Shown here piece after piece: positions 32,841-42,389 of a DNA stretch of 64,000 nucleotides. The stretch lies in the NCBI GenBank assembly GCA_964614415.1, contig CAZTLE010000002.1:12434-76433 (forward strand). The letters run 5' to 3'. The translations under genes were made by a program, and so were the position numbers. Positions within the stretch are counted from its first letter, which is position 1; each line of letters starts with the position of its first letter. This stretch comes from CAZTLE01 sp964614415. GTDB taxonomy: Bacteria; Bacteroidota; Bacteroidia; Flavobacteriales; Flavobacteriaceae. Under the pieces are notes generated by a model, which was not told the origin of the DNA, made no database searches, and worked only from the letters and a program-made list of their open reading frames with translations.

Positions 32841-34172
32841 TTGGTGCGTGGAGTAAGGGCTATACTTGTTTTTTTATGCACCGTTACTTTCGCATTTTCT
32901 CAAAGCGGTTTTATTCTTCCCGATAAGGTCTTTGACGATAAGGTCCCATTCAAGTTGGTGAATAATCTGGTGGTGGTTGATGTGGAGGTCAATGGTACGG
33001 ATTTGTCTTTCATCCTGGATACAGGTGTAAAGACCACAATTCTATTCGGACTGGCTCAGCAGGATACCGTGGAGGTACGGGATGTAGAACCTATTCGCCT
33101 CAGGGGATTAGGTCAGGGGGGCAGTGTGGAGGCACTAAAAAGCAGGAACAACAGGGTTCGCGTTGGAGAGGCCTTCGACATCAATCATACGATATATGTG
33201 GTCTTTGATGAGTCGCTCAACTTTTCCCCCAGGATGGGGATTCCTATTCATGGAGTTATCGGGCATGACTTTTTTAAGAATTTTGTTGTTAAGACGAACT
33301 ATACTTCCAAACGTATCACATTTTACAATCCTGTCCATTATACTTACAAATCCTGCAGGTCCTGTGAAGATTTCGAACTTACCCTAAAAAAGGGGAAACC
33401 CTATGTGGACTTCCAGGTTTCTTCTCAGGGAGAGCAGATTCCGGTAACACTGTTAGTGGATTCAGGATCCAGTGATGCCTTGTGGCTTTTTGACGAACAA
33501 ACGACGATCGTTGAGGCACCAAAGAACTATTTCCCGGATTTTCTCGGATTGGGATTAAGCGGTAACATTTATGGCAAGAGATCACGACTGGACAGGCTTC
33601 AAATCGGGGATTATATGTTAGATGGAGTGAACGTGGCCTTTCCCGAAAAAGAATCCCTGGCGAACATGGAAATGTATGAGAAACGAGATGGGAGTGTAGG
33701 TGGAGGTGTATTAAAGCGCTTCACTGTGATCATTGATTATCCGCATGGGAGGATGAGGCTAAAACGAAATGGAAATTTCAATGCTCCTTTTTACTACAAT
33801 ATGAGCGGTATAACGGTAGAGCACGACGGTGTTGTGGTTGTGGAAGACAAGAACAAGACGCTCAACACCCCGTTAAGTTTTGACACCCGGGATGTCAACA
33901 AGTTTGCCGCAGAGATCATTAAAAAGTCGGCTGCCTACAAGCTGGCGCCCAAAATGATGGTGGCTGACGTGCGAGAAGGTTCTCCGGCTGCCCTGGTAGG
34001 TATTCAAAAAGGGGATGAGATCAAAATGGTGAACGGCAAGCCTGCCCACTTCTTCGATATCTATCAATTGGTGGAACTTTTTCAGTCCAAAGAGGGCAGA
34101 AGGATATTCCTGCAACTGGAGCGCAATGGCCAGGCATTTAAACGCAACTTTGTCCTTAAAAAAGTGATATAA
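32841..34172 (+). CDS. Secreted retropepsin-like aspartyl protease with a C-terminal PDZ domain
   Basis: About 443 residues. The start codon is not an ATG in this frame: TTG (32841) and GTG (32844) both give a signal peptide (AILVFLCTVTFAFSQ). Two aspartyl-protease half-sites are present, ILDTGVKT (Asp60) and VDSGSSDALW (about Asp207), so the monomer could form a complete active site. A PDZ domain occupies about residues 345-430 (VREGSPAALVGIQKGDEI). A periplasmic processing role for exported proteins is inferred. It is convergent with DUF1573 and shares a terminator with it. Confidence 0.85.
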   Translation: MVRGVRAILVFLCTVTFAFSQSGFILPDKVFDDKVPFKLVNNLVVVDVEVNGTDLSFILDTGVKTTILFGLAQQDTVEVRDVEPIRLRGLGQGGSVEALKSRNNRVRVGEAFDINHTIYVVFDESLNFSPRMGIPIHGVIGHDFFKNFVVKTNYTSKRITFYNPVHYTYKSCRSCEDFELTLKKGKPYVDFQVSSQGEQIPVTLLVDSGSSDALWLFDEQTTIVEAPKNYFPDFLGLGLSGNIYGKRSRLDRLQIGDYMLDGVNVAFPEKESLANMEMYEKRDGSVGGGVLKRFTVIIDYPHGRMRLKRNGNFNAPFYYNMSGITVEHDGVVVVEDKNKTLNTPLSFDTRDVNKFAAEIIKKSAAYKLAPKMMVADVREGSPAALVGIQKGDEIKMVNGKPAHFFDIYQLVELFQSKEGRRIFLQLERNGQAFKRNFVLKKVI

Positions 34173-34174
34173 AA

Positions 34175-34211
34175 AAAACACCCCCTGACCGAAAGGCGGG
34201 GGGTGTTTTCA
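34175..34211. terminator. Bidirectional terminator
   Basis: A stem of AAAACACCCCC and GGGGGGTGTTTT around a TGACCGAAAGGC loop, with A-run and T-run on either side. It separates the convergent protease and DUF1573 genes. Confidence 0.85.
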
Positions 34212-34226
34212 GTATGTCGTTTTGTT

Positions 34227-34625
34227 CTAGTTCGTTTTTTCCAGAACGCTTTTTCCGTCGGCAAGGACTTCTCCTTTTATCTTGAGCGCCTTGATCGGAT
34301 CGTCTGCAGCGTTTGAATACACTGTAATGGTCTTTCTGATAGGTCCTACACGGTTGGTGTCGTATTTCACCTTAATCTCAGCGGTAGCACCTGGCTTAAC
34401 AGGACCTTTTGGTTTTTCAGGAACCGTACACCCACAACTGGATTTAACATCTCCTATAATCAGGTCCTTGTTACCTGTGTTTGTGAATGTGAAGACGCGT
34501 ACACCGTCACTTCCCTTTTCAATGGTGCCATAATCAATGGCGTCCTTGTCAAACTTAATGTTAGCCTGCGCATTCACGGTATAACCGATCATGGCGACAA
34601 ACACGAATAGAATAATCTTTTTCAT
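34227..34625 (-). CDS. DUF1573 domain secreted protein
   Basis: A 132-residue exported protein from the ATG at 34625 (signal peptide MKKIILFVFVAMIGYTVNAQ). The DUF1573 domain follows: FDKDAIDYGTIEKG, the paired-cysteine motif VKSSCGCTVPEKP, and the closing KTITVYSNAADDP. It resembles an immunoglobulin-like (ASH/HYDIN) fold. Its function is unknown; in Bacteroidota such proteins are abundant and periplasmic. The alternative start at 34676 would overlap an inverted repeat that looks regulatory. Confidence 0.88.
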   Translation of the reverse strand: MKKIILFVFVAMIGYTVNAQANIKFDKDAIDYGTIEKGSDGVRVFTFTNTGNKDLIIGDVKSSCGCTVPEKPKGPVKPGATAEIKVKYDTNRVGPIRKTITVYSNAADDPIKALKIKGEVLADGKSVLEKTN

Positions 34626-34650
34626 GATTCTAAATTTGGTAAACGCTAAT

Positions 34651-34669
34651 GTAGGCAACTTTTGCCTAC
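34651..34669. promoter_or_regulatory. Inverted repeat between DUF1573 and valS
   Basis: GTAGGCAA (34651-34658) and TTGCCTAC (34662-34669) are perfect arms around a 3-base loop. It lies 25 bp before the DUF1573 start and 45 bp before the valS -7 box, so it could be an operator or a short hairpin. Confidence 0.4.
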
Positions 34670-34713
34670 ACTGCAAAATAAGTTATCCACTTTCATAATC
34701 TTGCAGATATACC

Positions 34714-34721
34714 TACTTTTG
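34714..34721 (+). promoter_or_regulatory. -7 box before valS
   Basis: TACTTTTG matches TAnnTTTG exactly, 30 bp before the valS ATG at 34752. A TTG lies at 34701-34703 but only 10 bp away, so the -33 element is not convincing. The box lies inside the longer 34662 reading frame and supports the 34752 start. Confidence 0.45.
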
Positions 34722-34751
34722 CACATTACTTTCCAAAAATTGGACCAAACT

Positions 34752-37382
34752 ATGGCTTTAGCGGCAAAATATAACCCTGAACATGTTGAAGATAAGTGGT
34801 ATAGCTACTGGATGGAGCATGGTTATTTTCACTCTGAAATCGATGAAAGAGAGCCTTATACCATCGTAATTCCCCCTCCTAATGTGACGGGTGTATTACA
34901 TATGGGACATATGCTGAATAACACCATTCAGGACGTGTTGATCCGTCGTGCGCGATTGAAGGGATACAATGCCTGCTGGGTGCCGGGAACCGATCACGCT
35001 TCCATAGCAACTGAGGCCAAAGTGGTTAAAAAGCTCAAGGATGAGGGTATATCCAAATTTGACCTCACCCGGGATGAATTTTTGGAGCATGCCTGGGAGT
35101 GGACGCATAAGCATGGTGGTATTATTCTGGAACAGCTCAAAAAGCTAGGAGCTTCCTGTGATTGGGACCGCACCAAGTTTACCATGGATGACGATATGTC
35201 AGCTTCGGTATACAAGGTATTTGTAGACCTGTATAACAAAGGATACGTCTACCGGGGTTATCGTATGGTGAACTGGGATCCTGAAGCCAAGACCACCCTG
35301 TCCGATGAAGAGGTTATTTACCAGGAGAAACAGGGGAATTTGTACTACCTGAAGTATCAAATTGAAGGTAGTGATGACTTTGTTACCATTGCCACCACGC
35401 GTCCGGAGACCATTCTGGGCGATACAGCCGTCTGTATTAACCCCGAAGACGAACGATACACCCATCTTAAGGGAAAGAAAGCTATTGTCCCTATTTGCAA
35501 TCGTGTGATTCCGATTATCGAGGACGAATACGTAACGATGGAGTTCGGTACCGGATGCCTTAAGGTGACACCGGCGCACGATGAGAATGATAAAGTATTG
35601 GGCGACAAGCATAATCTGGAGGTGATCGATATCCTTAATGAAGACGGAAGCCTTAATGAATATGGCTTGCATTACAATGGTAAGGATCGCTTCGTGGCGC
35701 GAAAGGAGATTGTGAAGGAACTGGAGTCCTTGGGGGTTATCACCAAGACCGAAACCCATATCAATAAAGTGGGAACCAGCGAACGCACCGGAGCGGTTAT
35801 TGAACCCCGGTTAAGCGATCAGTGGTTCCTGAAAATGAAGGAGCTCTCTCAGCCTGCATTGGATGCCGTACTGAAAGATGAAGTTAGCCTGGTTCCTGAG
35901 AAGTTTATCAATACGTACCGACACTGGATGGAGAATGTCCGGGATTGGAATATCAGCCGTCAGCTATGGTGGGGGCACCAGATTCCGGCGTATTATTACG
36001 GTAAGGGAAAAGACGACTTTGTCGTTGCCGAATCCAGAGAAGAAGCCCTGGCAATAGCCCGGGAGAAATCCGGAAATAGTGAATTGAGCGATTCCGACCT
36101 GCGTCAGGATCCGGATGTGTTAGATACCTGGTTCTCGTCCTGGTTATGGCCTATTAGTGTTTTCGGCGGTATTCTGGAGCCCGACAACGACGAGATCAAT
36201 TATTACTATCCTACACGGGATTTGGTAACCGCTCCGGAAATCCTGTTCTTCTGGGTGGCACGTATGATTATTGCCGGATATGAGTATCGCAACGAAAAGC
36301 CTTTCGATAGTGTTTATCTCACCGGAATAGTTCGGGATAAACAGCGTCGGAAAATGAGCAAGCAGCTTGGGAATTCACCTGATCCCATCGAATTGATGAA
36401 CGAGTACGGTGCCGATGGAGTGCGCGTTGGAATGCTTCTGAGCTCACCGGCGGGTAATGACCTTATGTTTGATGTCGACCTGTGTCACCAGGGTAAGGCT
36501 TTTGTGAACAAGATCTGGAATGCATATCGTCTCATTGATGGTTGGGAAGTTTCGGAAACAACCGAAGAAACCGAAACCGCGGCCATCGCCCTCGAATGGT
36601 ATGGACATAAATTTCAAAAAGCACTCAGTGAGATCGAGGATCACTTCGGAAAGTATCGCATCAGTGATGCCCTGATGAGCACCTATAAGCTTGTTTGGGA
36701 CGACTTCTGCTCCTGGCTGTTGGAAATGATCAAACCGCCTTACGGAGCTCCTATTTCTTCAGTAACAAAGGCCAAGGTTATTGCTGCACTCGAAGACAAC
36801 CTGAAAATACTTCATCCGTTCGTTCCTTTTGTTTCCGAGGAGATCTGGCAACATATATCCGAACGCAGTGCGGACGAATCGCTTATTGTTGCCACATGGC
36901 CGGAAACACGGGCTTTCGACAAAACCCTGATTTCTGAATTTGATTTTGCTTCGGAAGTGGTATCGGGAATTCGGGCCATTCGAAAAGAGAAGAACATTGC
37001 TTTCAAGGATACGCTTACCCTGTCTGTTATTAACTCTGAGAATGTCGCTTCTACATTCGATTCTGTGATAAAGAAGCTCGGGAACCTGTCTGAGCTCAAC
37101 TATATCGATGATAAACTATCAGGGGCGATGACCTTCCGGGTGAAATCCAACGAGTATTTCATTCCCATGGGGGGTGCTATCGACTTGGAGGCAGAGATTG
37201 CCAAGCTTACCGAGGAGCTCAATTACACCGAAGGATTCTTAAAAAGTGTTCAGAAGAAATTGAGCAACGAGCGTTTCGTAAACAATGCCCCCGAACAGGT
37301 GGTAGCCAACGAACGTAAGAAAGAGGCCGACGCCCTTGCCAAAATCGAGACCATCAAAGCCAGTCTTGACGGACTGAAGTAA
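34752..37382 (+). CDS. valS: Valyl-tRNA synthetase
   Basis: An 876-residue class Ia synthetase. It opens with the family start ([16 protein letters not shown]), carries the HIGH-type motif as HMGH (residues 50-53), an editing CP1 domain ([16 protein letters not shown]), the KMSKQ loop (about residue 533) and a C-terminal coiled-coil arm. It charges tRNA-Val. The ATG at 34752 is chosen because family homology begins there and a promoter lies between it and the longer 34662 start. Confidence 0.96.
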   Translation: MALAAKYNPEHVEDKWYSYWMEHGYFHSEIDEREPYTIVIPPPNVTGVLHMGHMLNNTIQDVLIRRARLKGYNACWVPGTDHASIATEAKVVKKLKDEGISKFDLTRDEFLEHAWEWTHKHGGIILEQLKKLGASCDWDRTKFTMDDDMSASVYKVFVDLYNKGYVYRGYRMVNWDPEAKTTLSDEEVIYQEKQGNLYYLKYQIEGSDDFVTIATTRPETILGDTAVCINPEDERYTHLKGKKAIVPICNRVIPIIEDEYVTMEFGTGCLKVTPAHDENDKVLGDKHNLEVIDILNEDGSLNEYGLHYNGKDRFVARKEIVKELESLGVITKTETHINKVGTSERTGAVIEPRLSDQWFLKMKELSQPALDAVLKDEVSLVPEKFINTYRHWMENVRDWNISRQLWWGHQIPAYYYGKGKDDFVVAESREEALAIAREKSGNSELSDSDLRQDPDVLDTWFSSWLWPISVFGGILEPDNDEINYYYPTRDLVTAPEILFFWVARMIIAGYEYRNEKPFDSVYLTGIVRDKQRRKMSKQLGNSPDPIELMNEYGADGVRVGMLLSSPAGNDLMFDVDLCHQGKAFVNKIWNAYRLIDGWEVSETTEETETAAIALEWYGHKFQKALSEIEDHFGKYRISDALMSTYKLVWDDFCSWLLEMIKPPYGAPISSVTKAKVIAALEDNLKILHPFVPFVSEEIWQHISERSADESLIVATWPETRAFDKTLISEFDFASEVVSGIRAIRKEKNIAFKDTLTLSVINSENVASTFDSVIKKLGNLSELNYIDDKLSGAMTFRVKSNEYFIPMGGAIDLEAEIAKLTEELNYTEGFLKSVQKKLSNERFVNNAPEQVVANERKKEADALAKIETIKASLDGLK

Positions 37383-37386
37383 GGCC

Positions 37387-37463
37387 GATTTACGATTTTT
37401 GAATTACGAATTACGAATTACGAATTACGAATTACGAATTACGAATTACGATTTTTGATTTTC
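37387..37463. repeat. Eleven-unit heptamer tandem array
   Basis: Seven exact copies of GAATTAC (37401-37449) flanked in the same 7-base register by two units on each side, GATTTAC and GATTTTT before, GATTTTT and GATTTTC after. The overall unit is GAWTTWY. It lies in the convergent gap after valS, and contains no open frame of note. Confidence 0.85.
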
Positions 37464-37485
37464 AATTTGCCCTCCTAACAATCGT

Positions 37486-37545
37486 TTTGGAATTTGAAAT
37501 TTGCGATTTGAAGTTTTTACCCTGAGCCTGCCGAAGGGTGGAATT
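37486..37545. repeat. Dispersed composite repeat, second copy
   Basis: TTTGGAATTTGAAATTTG followed by ACCCTGAG-N5-CGAAGGGT (37519-37539) and TGGAATTTTT. The order is that of the copy at 9512-9580. Non-coding, between the heptamer array and the acyl-CoA-binding protein gene. Confidence 0.65.
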
Positions 37546-37546
37546 T

Positions 37547-37813
37547 TTATTTTCTGTACAGAAAGTAGTGATTCACCGCCTCTATATACAGTTTCTTTGC
37601 CTCTTCCATGCTAATATTCCGTGCTTGGAACAATGCATTGGCCTTAAAGGCATTAATGAGAGGCTTGCTGCTACTGGGAGGTTCCTGGTTGTTGGTAGCT
37701 CGTTTATAGAGCGCATATAAACGCAACAGGAAATCGGCCGGAAAAGGCTCGTGATGATTGTTGATACTTTCCACGGCTTGCAGGAAGGCCTTATCTAATT
37801 CGGTAGCATTCAT
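37547..37813 (-). CDS. Acyl-CoA-binding protein
   Basis: An 88-residue all-helical ACBP. Family features seen: LDKAFLQAVESIN, the LLRLYALYKRATN segment and NAFKANALFQARNISMEEAKKLYIEAV, used in part here. ACBP binds long-chain acyl-CoA esters in the cytosol and buffers or delivers them to lipid synthesis. It overlaps psd by 4 bp (ATGA type) and closes the phospholipid gene block, which fits a role in lipid supply. Confidence 0.9.
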   Translation of the reverse strand: MNATELDKAFLQAVESINNHHEPFPADFLLRLYALYKRATNNQEPPSSSKPLINAFKANALFQARNISMEEAKKLYIEAVNHYFLYRK

Positions 37814-38460
37814 TTTTCGGCTAATACCGTGATTCCCCCCTTTACTTTCTCATTGATAGATACATTCACCTTGGTACCCAGCGGCAGGAAGACATCCACG
37901 CGTGATCCGAATTTTATGAATCCGCTTTCCGATGCCTGGTCAATATGGGTGCCTTCTTCCGCATAATTTATAATCCGTTTGGCCAGGGCACCCGCAATTT
38001 GCCTGTGGAGCACATCACCAAACCCGCCTGATCTAACTACTACGGTGGTCCGTTCGTTTTCTTCGGAAGACTTTGGATGCCAGGCAACAAGATATTTCCC
38101 CGGGTGGTATTTGCTGAACACGATGTTGCCTCCTACGGGGTAACGCGTTACATGAACGTTGAGCGGCGACATGAATACTGAGATCTGAAGTCGTTTATCC
38201 TTAAAATATTCTTTCTCAAATACCTCTTCAATAACTACCACTTTGCCATCCACAGGAGAAAGAACATGGTCCGTATTTAATGAAAACTGACGTTTAGGGT
38301 TTCGGAAGAACTGCAATACCAAGACTAACAGGACGGTAAGCGTAAGTATTATAATGCCCTTTATCAGGGTGTCTTCCACAAGCCTGCTAACGGCAATACT
38401 AGCCACTACGCAAATACTAAGCGCAATGAGGATGATCTTAAATCCTTCTTTATGAAACAT
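37810..38460 (-). CDS. psd: Phosphatidylserine decarboxylase
   Basis: A 216-residue short-form enzyme. The N-terminus has two membrane helices (about 10-45). VDGKVVVIEE and FMSPLNVHVTRYPVGG are typical, and the self-cleavage site, where Ser becomes the pyruvoyl group, is the Gly-Ser of IKFGSRVDVF near residue 190. It converts phosphatidylserine to phosphatidylethanolamine. The reading frame overlaps cdsA by 11 bp and the ACBP gene by 4 bp, so the three are probably one transcript. Confidence 0.92.
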   Translation of the reverse strand: MFHKEGFKIILIALSICVVASIAVSRLVEDTLIKGIIILTLTVLLVLVLQFFRNPKRQFSLNTDHVLSPVDGKVVVIEEVFEKEYFKDKRLQISVFMSPLNVHVTRYPVGGNIVFSKYHPGKYLVAWHPKSSEENERTTVVVRSGGFGDVLHRQIAGALAKRIINYAEEGTHIDQASESGFIKFGSRVDVFLPLGTKVNVSINEKVKGGITVLAEK

Positions 38461-39253
38461 AGTCTACGAGTTGCAAAAATGCATAAATAAAAGGGCTGGT
38501 GTAAACGATACTGTCCAGCCTGTCATAGATACCTCCATGTCCGGGCATCAAACTTCCACTGTCCTTTACCCCGGCCTGACGCTTAAACTTGGACTGGATC
38601 AAATCGCCCAGGGTGCCTAAAAATGTAACGATCACGGCCATGATTATCCAGACCTTCAGGCTATAGAGTTGGGTATAATCAAAGATAAGAAAACTCATAG
38701 TCACAGTACCCAATAATCCACCCAGAAACCCTTCAACTGTTTTCTTGGGAGAGACACGCTCCATGAGCTTGCGTTTTCCGAAGTTCTTTCCTACCAGGTA
38801 GGCGAATGTATCGTTGGCCCAGATCATGATGAACACCGCGATGATAAGGTAGGGTTCGAAGGCTCCATTCTTAAAAGGAATAAGGGTTATAAAGACGAAG
38901 CCCGTGATGATGTAAAACAGGATTAGAATGTATTTCTTGTTTTCGAAGAGCGGAATGCGGTGTACGACCAGGAGGTCCCTGAACAAAAACAGATTGACAA
39001 AACAAGCCAGTATCAACAAGACAAGTACGGCATTCTGGTCGAAGATGTCATAACTGAAAAAATAGAGGAATACAGGTAGCAGGGCATAGGAGACATAACT
39101 CTTTATGTCGATAAGCTTCAGGAACTCGTACAGTGTAATCCATCCAAGTCCAAGGAACAGTGCGATGAACCATTCCCTCGAAGCGAACATGGAAAAAATA
39201 ACGATAGAAATGTAGAGGATGCCGGAGATAGACCGAACAATGAGTTCCTTCAT
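38450..39253 (-). CDS. cdsA: Phosphatidate cytidylyltransferase
   Basis: A 267-residue multi-pass enzyme. About eight hydrophobic helices precede the family signature SKFKRQAGVKDSGSLMPGHGG with the following DRLDSIV. It makes CDP-diacylglycerol from CTP and phosphatidate, the precursor for all phospholipid head groups. It sits 1 bp downstream of the LUD gene. The gene order ftsH, LUD, cdsA, psd is one I recognise as conserved in flavobacteria. Confidence 0.93.
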   Translation of the reverse strand: MKELIVRSISGILYISIVIFSMFASREWFIALFLGLGWITLYEFLKLIDIKSYVSYALLPVFLYFFSYDIFDQNAVLVLLILACFVNLFLFRDLLVVHRIPLFENKKYILILFYIITGFVFITLIPFKNGAFEPYLIIAVFIMIWANDTFAYLVGKNFGKRKLMERVSPKKTVEGFLGGLLGTVTMSFLIFDYTQLYSLKVWIIMAVIVTFLGTLGDLIQSKFKRQAGVKDSGSLMPGHGGIYDRLDSIVYTSPFIYAFLQLVDYVS

Positions 39254-39254
39254 A

Positions 39255-39857
39255 TTACAAGTCTTCCAGAAGCAGTAAATATAGGTTTTTTGTACTACTT
39301 CCGTAACTCATAAAATCCTTTTCTTTGTCCGATTCGAAATCCTGAATGGTAGTAATATTACTGGGGATATAACTGCGGCTTTGATTCTTAATGATACGAA
39401 GTCCTTCGCTAATTGTTTCAACCAATTGGCTCGTAGTGGCGAAGATCACGAAGTTCGCCGGGAGTTCATTGAGTTTTTTCTCTTTGATCTGATTGGAGCA
39501 CAATAGTATGGATCCGTTATTGGCCACTAAGGATTCGCAGGTGGACAGGAAAAACGAAGACGAGGACTTCAACCCGAAACTCAGGTTAAATCCGTCAAAA
39601 CGAGCACTGAGTTGCTCGTTAATACACATCACATCCCGTTCGTACCAGTCATTTTCAAGGAGAATGTTATCGAAAGCCTCCATGACCTCCTCCATACTCT
39701 CACAGTACAGGAATTTGCCTCCGTTCTTGTTAAAATTGTACGTGAACTTCTCGTCGGTAGGTAGTTTTTCCTCAGGGAAATACTTACTACGCTCGGAAGA
39801 ACGGAGCTTATCTTCCGACTTGTAATTCGGGTTTAAAAGTCTCTTAAACAGACTCAT
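39255..39857 (-). CDS. LUD-domain protein (LutC/DUF162 type)
   Basis: A 200-residue protein with an N-terminal tail and a LUD fold: FNLSFGLKSSSSFFLSTCESL, IKEKKLNELPANFVIFATTSQL and a C-terminal GSSTKNLYLLLLED, cited in part. LutC-like proteins function in lactate utilisation in some bacteria; the flavobacterial member next to cdsA and ftsH is not linked to lactate genes here, so its job is unknown. A -7 box on the minus strand lies at 39894-39901. Confidence 0.75.
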   Translation of the reverse strand: MSLFKRLLNPNYKSEDKLRSSERSKYFPEEKLPTDEKFTYNFNKNGGKFLYCESMEEVMEAFDNILLENDWYERDVMCINEQLSARFDGFNLSFGLKSSSSFFLSTCESLVANNGSILLCSNQIKEKKLNELPANFVIFATTSQLVETISEGLRIIKNQSRSYIPSNITTIQDFESDKEKDFMSYGSSTKNLYLLLLEDL

Positions 39858-39893
39858 TCAATCTCAATTGAGGAGTTTTTACACGTTAATCAC

Positions 39894-39901
39894 CAAATAT
39901 A
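39894..39901 (-). promoter_or_regulatory. -7 box before the LUD gene
   Basis: TATATTTG on the minus strand, 37 bp before the ATG at 39857. The TTG -33 element is not found at the expected spacing. It would give the LUD, cdsA, psd, ACBP genes a promoter separate from ftsH. Confidence 0.4.
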
Positions 39902-39934
39902 TAAAATCTGCGGCGAAGTAGGTGCGTGTTTAAA

Positions 39935-39950
39935 CTGTCTTTTGAGACAG
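39935..39950. repeat. Small hairpin in the ftsH-LUD gap
   Basis: CTGTCT and AGACAG are perfect 6-bp arms around TTTG, 15 bp after the ftsH stop codon. There is no T-run, so termination would be weak at most. Confidence 0.4.
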
Positions 39951-39965
39951 AAGATCGAAATAGAT

Positions 39966-41912
39966 CTAGGACGCGGCGACTTTGGGTTCCTCTTCCGATT
40001 TCTCGAAAGGACGGGCTCCAAAAATACGTTCCAGCGTTTCCTTAAAGATAACCTCTTTTTCCAACAGTTCGTTGGCAAGTTCGGTGAGCTTATCTTTGTA
40101 TTTTTCCAGAAGTGAAATAGCCCGCTGGTATTGTTCCTCAACAATATTGGAAATTTCCTTGTCGATCATCTCCGCGGTCTTTTCGCTATACGGTTTGGTG
40201 AATCCGTATTCAGTCTGACCCGAGGAATCGTAATATGTGAGGTTTCCAATCTTATCATTGAGGCCATAAATGGTTACCATGGCACGAGCTTGCTTGGTTA
40301 CTTTTTCGAGATCACTTAGCGCTCCGGTTGAAATCTGGTCAAAGATCACCTTTTCCGCGGCACGTCCACCCAAAGCGGCACACATCTCGTCCAGCATTTG
40401 CTCCGGACGAACGATAAGTCGCTCTTCGGGTAGATACCAGGCGGCTCCCAGTGATTGCCCACGGGGAACAATGGTAACCTTTACAAGCGGAGCAGCGTGC
40501 TCCAACATCCAACTTACGGTAGCATGTCCGGCTTCATGGAAAGCGATCGCTTTCTTTTCTTCCGGAGTAATGATCTTGTTCTTCTTTTCCAGTCCACCAA
40601 CAATTCGATCCACTGCATCAAGGAAGTCTTGCTTACCTACAGCCTTCTTTTCATTACGGGCAGCAATGAGCGCTGCTTCGTTACATACATTCGCAATATC
40701 CGCACCCGAGAACCCCGGCGTTTGCTTGGAGAGGAAATCGGTATCTACGGTTTTATCTTTTTTCAAGGGGCGTAAATGCACCTCAAATATTTCTTTTCGC
40801 TCCCGAACATCAGGCAGATCAACATAGATCTGTCGGTCGAATCGACCTGCTCGCATAAGTGCCTTGTCGAGGACATCGGCACGGTTGGTAGCCGCCAATA
40901 CTATGACATTGGTGTTAGTACCAAAACCATCCATTTCCGTGAGAAGCTGGTTCAACGTATTTTCCCGCTCGTCGTTAGAGCCAGAGAAATTGTTCTTACC
41001 ACGCGCGCGCCCAATGGCATCAATCTCGTCGATAAAAATGATGGACGGCGATTTTTCTTTAGCCTGCTTAAAAAGATCACGTACCCTGGAAGCTCCCACA
41101 CCCACGAACATTTCCACAAAGTCCGATCCGGACAGGGAGAAAAAAGGTACTTTGGCCTCACCGGCAACTGCCTTGGCCAATAATGTTTTTCCCGTTCCGG
41201 GAGGTCCTACAAGCAGGGCTCCCTTTGGGATCTTACCTCCCAGAGAGGTGTATTTGGTCGGGTTCTTCAGGAAGTCCACAATTTCCTGTACTTCTTCTTT
41301 CGCGCCTTCCAGTCCGGCCACATCCTTGAACGACGTTTTCACGTCTGTTTTTTCATCGAAGAGCTTGGCCTTGGACTTTCCGATATTGAAAATCTGGCCT
41401 CCGGCTCCTCCGCCGGCTCCCGCAGACATACGTCGCATGATGAAGATCCAAATTCCGATTATGACAATAAACGGAAGGAGGGTGAGGAAGATATCTCCAA
41501 AGAGGTTCTCCTCTGTTTTTATGTCGTACTGCGTCGCTAATTGGTTATCGCTAATTATAGGTTTGAAGGTGTTCTCAAAATTCTGAAGATCGCCTATCTC
41601 GAATTCATAATCCGGATCATTGGGACCCGCCGGAAGAAAATTACTGCTCTTCTTTTGGGCATGCTCCGGTTTGGTCTTGGCGTCGGGTGTAAGAAATACT
41701 TTAACCTTCTTTTTATTGACAATGAGGAACTTGTCCACATCACCTTTAGCGAGGAAATCCTCAAACTGGGATTGGGTTATATCTTTAGGTTGACTCCAAC
41801 TTCCCCCACCAAAAAATTGAATGCCTAGAAAAACAAGAATAATAGCCGCGTAGATCCAATAGGCATTGAATCGTGGTTTTCTTGCTTCGGGTTTTTTATT
41901 TTCTTCTGCCAT
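39966..41912 (-). CDS. ftsH: ATP-dependent zinc metalloprotease FtsH
   Basis: A 648-residue inner-membrane AAA+ protease. Two membrane helices (about 18-36 and 140-160) flank a periplasmic loop. The AAA+ module has Walker A GPPGTGKT (about residue 235), Walker B ([11 protein letters not shown]) and the SRH segment. The protease zinc site HEAGH is near residue 459. It degrades membrane and short-lived proteins and controls LPS synthesis in model bacteria. It lies 11 bp after rsfS, in an order conserved in the phylum. Confidence 0.96.
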   Translation of the reverse strand: MAEENKKPEARKPRFNAYWIYAAIILVFLGIQFFGGGSWSQPKDITQSQFEDFLAKGDVDKFLIVNKKKVKVFLTPDAKTKPEHAQKKSSNFLPAGPNDPDYEFEIGDLQNFENTFKPIISDNQLATQYDIKTEENLFGDIFLTLLPFIVIIGIWIFIMRRMSAGAGGGAGGQIFNIGKSKAKLFDEKTDVKTSFKDVAGLEGAKEEVQEIVDFLKNPTKYTSLGGKIPKGALLVGPPGTGKTLLAKAVAGEAKVPFFSLSGSDFVEMFVGVGASRVRDLFKQAKEKSPSIIFIDEIDAIGRARGKNNFSGSNDERENTLNQLLTEMDGFGTNTNVIVLAATNRADVLDKALMRAGRFDRQIYVDLPDVRERKEIFEVHLRPLKKDKTVDTDFLSKQTPGFSGADIANVCNEAALIAARNEKKAVGKQDFLDAVDRIVGGLEKKNKIITPEEKKAIAFHEAGHATVSWMLEHAAPLVKVTIVPRGQSLGAAWYLPEERLIVRPEQMLDEMCAALGGRAAEKVIFDQISTGALSDLEKVTKQARAMVTIYGLNDKIGNLTYYDSSGQTEYGFTKPYSEKTAEMIDKEISNIVEEQYQRAISLLEKYKDKLTELANELLEKEVIFKETLERIFGARPFEKSEEEPKVAAS

Positions 41913-41923
41913 TAGGCTCTTTT

Positions 41924-42295
41924 TTAGATTGTCGTTTCGATCTTAACAGATTTGGCGTCTCCCCATAGTCCTTCAATATCATAGAACTCGCGGATATGCT
42001 TTTGGAAGACATGTACTACAATGTGCACATAATCTATTAAAACCCATTCTGCGTTATCACTACCCTCTACATGCCAGGGTTTCTCACCTAGGGTTTTGCT
42101 TACAAGTTTCTGAACCGAATTTACGATAGCGTTAACCTGCGTATTGGAAGTTCCGTTGCAGATAATGAAATAGTCACATACGGTATTCTCTATCTCCCTA
42201 AGGTCAAGAATTTCAATTTCTTGCCCTTTTACCTCTTCAATTCCTTTAATAATTTGTGTTATAAGTTGGTCTGTTCCTATTTCCTTTTTAGACAT
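41924..42295 (-). CDS. rsfS: Ribosome silencing factor
   Basis: A 123-residue RsfS/Iojap family protein: DYFIICNGTSNTQVNAIVNSV, cited in part, then PWHVEGSDNAEWVLIDYVHIVVHVF, cited in part, are the family core. It binds ribosomal protein uL14 and prevents subunit joining in slow growth. A -7 box (TAACTTTG on the minus strand) lies about 20 bp upstream, and the birA gene is divergent. Confidence 0.93.
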   Translation of the reverse strand: MSKKEIGTDQLITQIIKGIEEVKGQEIEILDLREIENTVCDYFIICNGTSNTQVNAIVNSVQKLVSKTLGEKPWHVEGSDNAEWVLIDYVHIVVHVFQKHIREFYDIEGLWGDAKSVKIETTI

Positions 42296-42313
42296 TAAAA
42301 ATTTTTATTTGCA

Positions 42314-42321
42314 CAAAGTTA
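42314..42321 (-). promoter_or_regulatory. -7 box before rsfS
   Basis: TAACTTTG read on the minus strand, an exact TAnnTTTG match 19 bp before the ATG at 42295. No clear -33 TTG. Confidence 0.45.
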
Positions 42322-42389
42322 TTACTTTTTTGTTTCTTGAGTCGTTCTGGCTCATTAACATTAACAGAATCTTAATTCCTTTATTCTCC

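Noticed and set aside
37401..37449. Possible CRISPR-like array
   Set aside because: Units are adjacent 7-mers without spacers, and no cas genes are nearby.
40864..41586. 240-residue open frame opposite ftsH
   Set aside because: Antisense to a well-defined AAA+ protease; Ser/Pro-rich composition is typical of reversed coding strand.
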